From: Rhizorhabdus histidinilytica
GTDB lineage: Bacteria; Pseudomonadota; Alphaproteobacteria; Sphingomonadales; Sphingomonadaceae
Length of the DNA stretch: 64,000 bases
NCBI RefSeq assembly: GCF_900167915.1
Contig: NZ_FUYM01000002.1
Coordinates: 310,001 to 374,000, forward strand
Direction of reading: 5' to 3'
Made by a program: the position numbers and the translations under genes. This document shows, one piece after another, positions 59,460 to 64,000 of this stretch (position 1 is the first letter of the stretch; the number at the start of each line of letters is the position of its first letter). A model generated the notes under the pieces. The model searched no databases. It was not told the DNA's origin and was given only the letters and a program-made list of their open reading frames with translations.

Positions 59460-60237
59460 CGGAAAAGTCGCGATCGTCACCGGAGGCGCCGCCTCGATCG
59501 GCGCGGCGATCGTGCGCAAGCTGCACGCGGAAGGCGCGAAGGTGGCGGTCGCCGCGCGCAGCGCCGGCAAGGGGGATGCGCTGGCGGCCGAACTGGGTGA
59601 CGGCGCGCTGTTCGTGCCCACCGACATCACCGACGACGCGGCGCTCGCAAGGCTCGTCGCGCGAACGGTCGACGCCTTCGGTCGGCTCGACATCGTCGTC
59701 AACAATGCCTGTTCCTATGGCGACGACGGCCCGGCCACGACGCGCGCCACATGGCTCGACACGCTCAACGTCAATGCGGTGTCGGCTGCCATCCTCGGCG
59801 AGACCGCCCGGCCCCATCTGAAGGCGGCGCGCGGCAACATCGTCAACATCGGCTCGATCTCGGGCCGGTTCGCGCATGTCGGCCGCTGGGCCTATCCCGT
59901 GTCCAAGGCGGCGCTCGCCCATCTGACGCGCGCGCAGGCAATGGATTATGCGGAGGACGGCATCCGGGTGAACATGGTCACGCTGGGGCACATCTGGTCC
60001 GATCCGTTCGACGGCCTGACCGGCGGCGATCGAGCCCATGCCGACGATGTCGCGCGCGATCTCAACCTGATCGGCCGCGTCGCCGATGCGGGCGAGGTGG
60101 CGAACGTCATCGCCTTCGTCGCCTCCGACGCGGCAAGCTACATGACCGGCAGCGAGACCTCGGTCGACGGCGGCTACGGGATGATGGGGCCCGAGCGCCG
60201 GGTGCCGTTGATGCCGCTATTGTCGGGCCAGGCCTGA
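59446..60237 (+). CDS. Short-chain dehydrogenase/reductase
   Basis: 263 residues, a classical SDR. The nucleotide-binding motif is TGGAASIG (12-19), NNA is at about 86-88, the catalytic Ser lies in NIGSISGRF and Y-x-x-x-K is YPVSKAA. The C-terminal end VIAFVASDAASYMTGSETSVDGGYGM is typical. It would oxidise an alcohol or reduce a ketone with NAD(P). The start codon lies inside the monooxygenase gene with a GGAGG upstream, so expression is coupled. Confidence 0.92.
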   Translation: MARLDGKVAIVTGGAASIGAAIVRKLHAEGAKVAVAARSAGKGDALAAELGDGALFVPTDITDDAALARLVARTVDAFGRLDIVVNNACSYGDDGPATTRATWLDTLNVNAVSAAILGETARPHLKAARGNIVNIGSISGRFAHVGRWAYPVSKAALAHLTRAQAMDYAEDGIRVNMVTLGHIWSDPFDGLTGGDRAHADDVARDLNLIGRVADAGEVANVIAFVASDAASYMTGSETSVDGGYGMMGPERRVPLMPLLSGQA

Positions 60238-60376
60238 TGCGCGCCTGGAAGGTTGAGCGCGAGTGGCTGATGGCATAGCCTCTCCTGTCCCGCGGGCTGC
60301 CCGCGCCTCTCTTCCGGATGTCGGTCACGGCATCGGAGGTGGGCGGCGCTGCCGAAGCGGGCGCGCGGAGAATGCT

Positions 60377-61360
60377 ATGCAAATGGCAGGGGAATTGAGG
60401 CGGCATGCGATCCTGAGCACCACGGATCTCGATCATGCCCGTCACGCCGTCGGCAGGATCTTCTGCCCCCATCGCCTTACGCCGGGCTCCGAGCTGGGAG
60501 AGGGCGTGGTTCGCTTCCACCATGCGCCGGTTCGCGCGCTCTCCGTCAACTGGGTCGATTATGGCCGGGACGTCGTGATCGACCCGGTGCCGTTCGAGAA
60601 ATTCTACCTGTTGCAGATCCTCCGCTCGGGCAGTGCGGAGATCGGCTGCAACGGCCGGCGCTTCGCCCTGGCGGCCGGCGAGGCCAGCCTGCTCAATCCC
60701 GACGACGAGGTCAGCATGCGCTGGTCGGGGCATTGCCATAAGCTGATCGTCAGGGTCGAGCGCGCCGCGCTCGAGCGCTTCGCCGAGGACTGGTTCGGCT
60801 GCTATCTTCCCGGACCCCTGAATTTCGAGAACCGTCCGGGCTGGGAAACGCCCGAGCTCGCGGTCGCGCGCGGCCTGGTCGAGCTCATCGTGCAGGATTT
60901 CGAGAGCGGCGCCACGACGCTCGGCCATGCGAAGGCCCACCGGCATTTCGAGGAGGCGTTGTTCACCGCCTTGCTGATGAGTCGCCGGCATTCGCTGTCG
61001 GGCCACATGCAGGCTGGCGCGTCGGTGGTGCCGCGCGCAGTCAAGCGGGCCGAGGACTATATCGTGGCGCACGCGGCCGAGGATATCGGCATCGCCGATC
61101 TCGTTGCCGCGAGCGAGGTGTCGAACCGCACGCTGTTCGAAAGCTTCCGCCGCTTCCGCGGCGTCACGCCGATGCAGTATCTCCGGCGCTACCGGCTCGA
61201 TCGCGTGCGCGAGGAACTGCTCGATCCCGATTCCGACGTGTCGGTGACGGACGTGGCGATGCGCTGGAACTTCGATCAGCTCGGGCGCTTCTCGTCCTAC
61301 TACGCCTCGGTCTTCGGGGAAAAGCCGTCGCAGACCCTCAGGCGGGGACGCTCGTCCTGA
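60377..61360 (+). CDS. AraC-family regulator with cupin-like sensing domain
   Basis: 327 residues from the ATG at 60377, preceded by GGAG with a 7-nt gap. A longer frame upstream is Arg/Gly-rich and unlikely. The N-terminal AraC_binding_2-type cupin (about 15-180, FEKFYLLQILRSGSAEIGCNGRRFALAAGEASLLNPDDEV) is followed by a double HTH (AEDIGIADLVAASEVSNRTLFESFRRFRGVTPMQYLRRYRL and TDVAMRWNFDQLGRFSSYYASVFGEKPSQTL). Such regulators often control oxygenases for aromatic or cyclic compounds. The monooxygenase-SDR pair just upstream is the likely target. Confidence 0.9.
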   Translation: MQMAGELRRHAILSTTDLDHARHAVGRIFCPHRLTPGSELGEGVVRFHHAPVRALSVNWVDYGRDVVIDPVPFEKFYLLQILRSGSAEIGCNGRRFALAAGEASLLNPDDEVSMRWSGHCHKLIVRVERAALERFAEDWFGCYLPGPLNFENRPGWETPELAVARGLVELIVQDFESGATTLGHAKAHRHFEEALFTALLMSRRHSLSGHMQAGASVVPRAVKRAEDYIVAHAAEDIGIADLVAASEVSNRTLFESFRRFRGVTPMQYLRRYRLDRVREELLDPDSDVSVTDVAMRWNFDQLGRFSSYYASVFGEKPSQTLRRGRSS

Positions 61361-61383
61361 GGGGCGATATCGCCGGGAAGGAA

Positions 61384-61473
<90 letters not shown>

Positions 61474-61596
61474 GCAGAGATGGAACGAATGGCCGTGGAG
61501 CCATCCGTCAGTCGATAGGGGCGGGGCCTTAGCGGACGGATTCGCGTTTGCCAAGCGTTGGCTTGCAAGTAACGGCGACTTCCCTACATTGGTCCC

Positions 61597-61989
61597 GTGA
61601 TCCAGAAGAGCGTTTCCATCCCGGCGATGTCCGGCGCCCTGCACCAGGGAATCCTGTCGCCCAGCGTTTCGCATGCCCGTTTCGCGATTGGCGACGTCGT
61701 GCGCCACCGGCTGTTCGAGTTCCGCGGTGTCGTGTTCGACGTGGACCCGGTCTTCGCCAACAGCGAGGAATGGTATCAGGCGATTCCCGAGGACATGCGT
61801 CCGGCGAAGGACCAGCCCTTCTACCATTTGTTCGCGGAGAATAACGACAGCAGCTATATCGCCTATGTCAGCCAGCAGAATCTGGTGCATGACGAAAGCG
61901 ACGAGCTGGTCGACCATCCGGCGATCGCGGGCTTGTTCGACAGCTATGCGGATGGCCGCTACCGGCTGCGCCGCGAGCATCGCCAATAG
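61597..61989 (+). CDS. hspQ: Heat shock protein HspQ
   Basis: 130 residues. The conserved family core is ARFAIGDVVRHRLFEFRGVVFDVDPVFANSEEWYQAIPEDMRPAKDQPFYHLFAENNDSSYIAYVSQQNLVHDESDELVDHP. HspQ proteins bind hemimethylated DNA in enterics and act as specificity enhancers of the Lon protease. The longest frame begins with GTG at 61597. An ATG at 61627 is an alternative and would leave the core intact. No operon partner is seen. The tRNA-Ser gene is upstream on the other strand. Confidence 0.92.
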   Translation: MIQKSVSIPAMSGALHQGILSPSVSHARFAIGDVVRHRLFEFRGVVFDVDPVFANSEEWYQAIPEDMRPAKDQPFYHLFAENNDSSYIAYVSQQNLVHDESDELVDHPAIAGLFDSYADGRYRLRREHRQ

Positions 61990-62080
61990 GCGGCGGGGCG
62001 ATTCGCCGCCGGGCCTTTTCCGTCGGCGGATGATTCGCTCCGCGGCCGATATTTTCGGCCTCGGCCCCCGTCCATAAAGG

Positions 62081-62107
62081 TTGACTTTCAGGCGTCGTGC
62101 CTATAGC
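62081..62107 (+). promoter_or_regulatory. Putative promoter of rplU-rpmA
   Basis: TTGACT (62081-62086) and TATAGC (62102-62107) are separated by 15-16 bp, slightly short of the ideal 17. The element lies 78 bp before the rplU start, which is suitable for a ribosomal-protein operon. Confidence 0.5.
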
Positions 62108-62184
62108 GAGCCGCTTTCCCGCGTGGGGCTGACGGCCACGAGCCGTCGCGTTTGCGCTAACAGTTTGAAGAAGTGATGAGGGCC

Positions 62185-62547
62185 ATGTTCGCTATCGTGC
62201 GCACGGGCGGCAAGCAGTATCGCGTTGCCGCGGGAGACAAGATCGTCGTCGAGAAGCTTCCCGGTGAAGCCGGCTCGACCGTGTCGCTGGGCGACGTCCT
62301 GCTGGCCGGCGAAGGCGCCGAGCTGAAGGATGTGAAGGGCCTGACCGTTTCGGCCGAGATCGTCGCGCAGGCGAAGGGCGAGAAGGTCATCGTCTTCAAG
62401 AAGCGCCGCCGCCACAATTATCGTCGCCGGAACGGCCATCGCCAGCAGCACACGATCCTGAAGATCCTGTCGATCGGTGGCGAAGCCAAGGCGAAGAAGG
62501 CCCCGGCCAAGGCCAAGGCGGATACGCCGGCGGCCGCCGAAGCCTGA
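62185..62547 (+). CDS. rplU: 50S ribosomal protein L21
   Basis: 120 residues starting [25 protein letters not shown], the standard L21 beginning. The rRNA-binding motif [28 protein letters not shown] is complete. A short Ala/Lys-rich tail (about 98-120) is typical of alphaproteobacteria. I use the ATG at 62185, not the in-frame ATG 4 codons earlier. rpmA follows after 26 bp. Confidence 0.96.
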   Translation: MFAIVRTGGKQYRVAAGDKIVVEKLPGEAGSTVSLGDVLLAGEGAELKDVKGLTVSAEIVAQAKGEKVIVFKKRRRHNYRRRNGHRQQHTILKILSIGGEAKAKKAPAKAKADTPAAAEA

Positions 62548-62573
62548 TCGAAGAGCCAACGGAGTAGTTTGAG

Positions 62574-62843
62574 ATGGCACATAAGAAAGCAGGCGGCTCT
62601 TCGCGCAACGGTCGCGATTCGGCCGGTCGCCGCCTCGGCGTGAAGAAGTTCGGTGGCGAGCTCGTCATTGGCGGCAACATCATCATCCGCCAGCGCGGCA
62701 CCAAGGTCTATCCGGGCCGCAATGTCGGCATCGGCAAGGATCACACGCTGTTCGCGCTGACCGACGGCCGCGTCGCGTTCCACAGCGGCAAGCTTGGCCG
62801 CAAATATGTCAGCGTCGATACGCTGGCCGAAGCCGCCGAGTAA
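62574..62843 (+). CDS. rpmA: 50S ribosomal protein L27
   Basis: 89 residues starting [28 protein letters not shown], identical in form to L27, whose N-terminal tail reaches the peptidyl transferase centre. The middle has [29 protein letters not shown]. It has no N-terminal leader of the Firmicutes type, so it needs no cleavage. It is the second gene of the rplU-rpmA operon and is followed by hairpins and a terminator. Confidence 0.97.
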   Translation: MAHKKAGGSSRNGRDSAGRRLGVKKFGGELVIGGNIIIRQRGTKVYPGRNVGIGKDHTLFALTDGRVAFHSGKLGRKYVSVDTLAEAAE

Positions 62844-62862
62844 CATCGGGCGAGCCCATATT

Positions 62863-62905
62863 CGGGTCGCCCAGAGGGCGACCCGATGGTCCGGCACGCC
62901 GGACC
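62863..62905. repeat. Two tandem hairpins upstream of the rplU-rpmA terminator
   Basis: CGGGTCGCC/GGCGACCCG (62863-62871 and 62877-62885, 9 bp) and GGTCCGGC/GCCGGACC (62888-62895 and 62898-62905, 8 bp) follow one another in the 3' UTR. They may stabilise the transcript end or serve as read-through control. Confidence 0.6.
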
Positions 62906-62910
62906 GATGA

Positions 62911-62938
62911 GGGAGAGGGTCGCAACCTCTCCCTTTTT
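62911..62938 (+). terminator. Terminator of rplU-rpmA
   Basis: GGGAGAGG (62911-62918) pairs with CCTCTCCC (62926-62933) across a 7-nt loop and is followed by TTTTT. It is a clear intrinsic terminator 67 bp after rpmA. Confidence 0.92.
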
Positions 62939-63022
62939 CGTGTCTCCCTCCGGAAATTGTCGCTGCCCTGTAACCTTATCAGTTCACAGGCGTTTTCGGG
63001 GCGGCGGAGAGGAGATATCTGC

Positions 63023-63595
63023 ATGTTCGCGCGTACCCAGCGGCTTTTGTTGCGTCCCGGCTGGAAGGAAGATGCGCCCGCGCTCGCCGCGGCGATCAAT
63101 GATTTTTCGGTGGTCGGCAAGCTCGCCCGCGCCCCCTGGCCCTATCGGCTGGAGGATGCCGAGGCGTTCCTTGCAGCCGACCGCGGCCCATTGCCCGATT
63201 TCCTGATCTTCGCCCGCACCCATGGCGCGCCGCGCCTGGTGGGTGGGATCGGCCTGTCCGCATGCGACGACGGCGTCGAGCTTGGCTACTGGATCGCCCG
63301 TCCCTATTGGGGTCTCGGTTTCGCGACCGAGGCTGGCCGAGCGGTGGTCGACCTTGCCGATCGCGGGGTGCGGCTGCCGCAACTCATCGCCGGCCATTTC
63401 GCCGACAACCCCTCCTCGGCACGGGTCCTGCAGAAGCTCGGCTTCGTCGCCGCCGGTACGGTCAGCAACCGCACGTGCCGCGCGCGCAACTCGGTCGAAC
63501 GCTGCATCGACTATGTCCGGCCGGCTTTTGCGCCGGGCCGCGGGGTTCCGGCGCTCCGGACCGGCTATGATCGCGAGGAGGCGATCGCGGCATAA
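63023..63595 (+). CDS. GNAT-family N-acetyltransferase (RimJ/RimL type)
   Basis: 190 residues from the ATG at 63023, which has GGAG 9 nt upstream. It begins FARTQRLLLRPGWKEDAPALAAAINDF, the RimJ/RimL-like opening. The CoA-binding part is YWIARPYWGLGFATEAGRAVVD, and the C-terminal motif NPSSARVLQKLGFVAAG is diagnostic. It may acetylate a protein N-terminus or a small molecule. Its position downstream of ribosomal genes is suggestive for the former, but not evidence of it. Confidence 0.9.
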   Translation: MFARTQRLLLRPGWKEDAPALAAAINDFSVVGKLARAPWPYRLEDAEAFLAADRGPLPDFLIFARTHGAPRLVGGIGLSACDDGVELGYWIARPYWGLGFATEAGRAVVDLADRGVRLPQLIAGHFADNPSSARVLQKLGFVAAGTVSNRTCRARNSVERCIDYVRPAFAPGRGVPALRTGYDREEAIAA

Positions 63596-63770
63596 CGGCG
63601 CCCGCCGTCCTCTTTGCGATCCAGGACAAGTGCGGCTACTATCGCGCACAGAAAAATCTGCGCGGTGGGGCATGTCCGCGATGCTATCGCCGCGTCCAAC
63701 GGGTCGGGGGACGGGTCGCCGTGCGGTTGCGCCGGCCCCCGGTTCGGCCATCGATGGTCAGGACCTCCAG

Positions 63771-64000
63771 ATGCCGCATACACGTTCGCGCCTGTCGACC
63801 GATGAAATGCGGAGGCTCGCGCTTGAAGCTGCGCGCAGCATCCTGATTGACGAAGGCCCGCAGGCCGTGACGCTGATGGCGGTCGCCAAGCGGATCAACC
63901 GCACCCATGCCAATATCCTCCACCATTTCGGCTCGGCCGGCGAACTGCGCCGCGCGATGGCCGAGATGATGGTCGGCCGGGTCGCGGCCGAGATCGGGGC
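63771..64000 (+). CDS. TetR-like transcriptional regulator, N-terminal fragment
   Basis: The window ends inside this gene, with 76 codons visible. The translation starts MPHTRSRLSTDEMRRLALEA and goes on with the TetR-type HTH: ARSILIDEGPQAVTLMAVAKRINRTHANILHHFGSAGELR, where the last part matches the usual Y-x-HF-x-x-K-x-x-L. The ligand-binding part lies outside. The 175 bp before it hold no supported gene. Confidence 0.75.
   Translation, partial: MPHTRSRLSTDEMRRLALEAARSILIDEGPQAVTLMAVAKRINRTHANILHHFGSAGELRRAMAEMMVGRVAAEIG

Overview
The window is about 64 kb of GC-rich chromosomal DNA with tightly packed genes. It looks like an alphaproteobacterium of the Sphingomonadaceae. Supporting signs are several TonB-dependent receptors, an alphaproteobacterial RNase E with an acidic insertion in its S1 domain, the coxB-coxA-ctaB-small ORF-ctaG-coxC-DUF983-SURF1 order, many short palindromic repeats, and codon use typical of that family. 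I do not assign a species. I see no IS element, prophage, CRISPR array or integrase.

Layout. 1-8 kb: the end of malate synthase G, an EF-hand protein, a TonB-like protein and a complete tripartite RND efflux operon. 8-14 kb (minus strand): N-acetylmuramoyl-L-alanine amidase, a remarkable multi-hairpin intergenic element, PBP1A, release factor 2 and a GNAT acetyltransferase. 14-19 kb (plus): RNase E, a periplasmic M48 protease with TPR-like repeats and a DsbA-like thioredoxin. 19-26 kb: a DUF4112 protein, two overlapping genes for orphan peptide-type substrate-binding lipoproteins, a DUF885 peptidase-like protein and a DUF481 outer-membrane protein. 26-33 kb (minus): an uptake operon (alpha/beta hydrolase, TonB receptor, MFS) with an AraC regulator, then a hybrid histidine kinase whose membrane domain carries every key residue of the plant ethylene-binding domain. 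33-38 kb (plus): a TonB receptor with a Gly/Pro-rich loop and a radical SAM protein of inverted architecture. 38-42 kb: the homogentisate (tyrosine) catabolic operon hppD-hmgA-fahA with a divergent MarR regulator and a visible operator. 42-45 kb: an RcnB-like Trp/Arg/Asp-rich protein, an orphan [2Fe-2S] subunit, rpsU and an FKBP isomerase. 45-48 kb (minus): pyrE-pdxJ-acpS-lepB. 48-54.4 kb (plus): the aa3 cytochrome c oxidase operon. 54.4-61.4 kb: an acyltransferase and a fused 2-oxoacid dehydrogenase E1 (minus), divergent from a flavin monooxygenase, an SDR and an AraC regulator (plus). 61.4-64 kb: tRNA-Ser(CGA), hspQ, rplU-rpmA, a GNAT enzyme and the start of a TetR-type regulator.

Four loci deserve most attention. 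They are the hairpin cluster between the amidase and PBP1A genes, the ethylene-receptor-like kinase, the TonB receptor/radical SAM pair, and the E1-acyltransferase pair, in which the acyltransferase lacks the arginine that malonyl transferases use to bind the substrate carboxylate. All functional calls come from reading motifs by eye. No database search was run.
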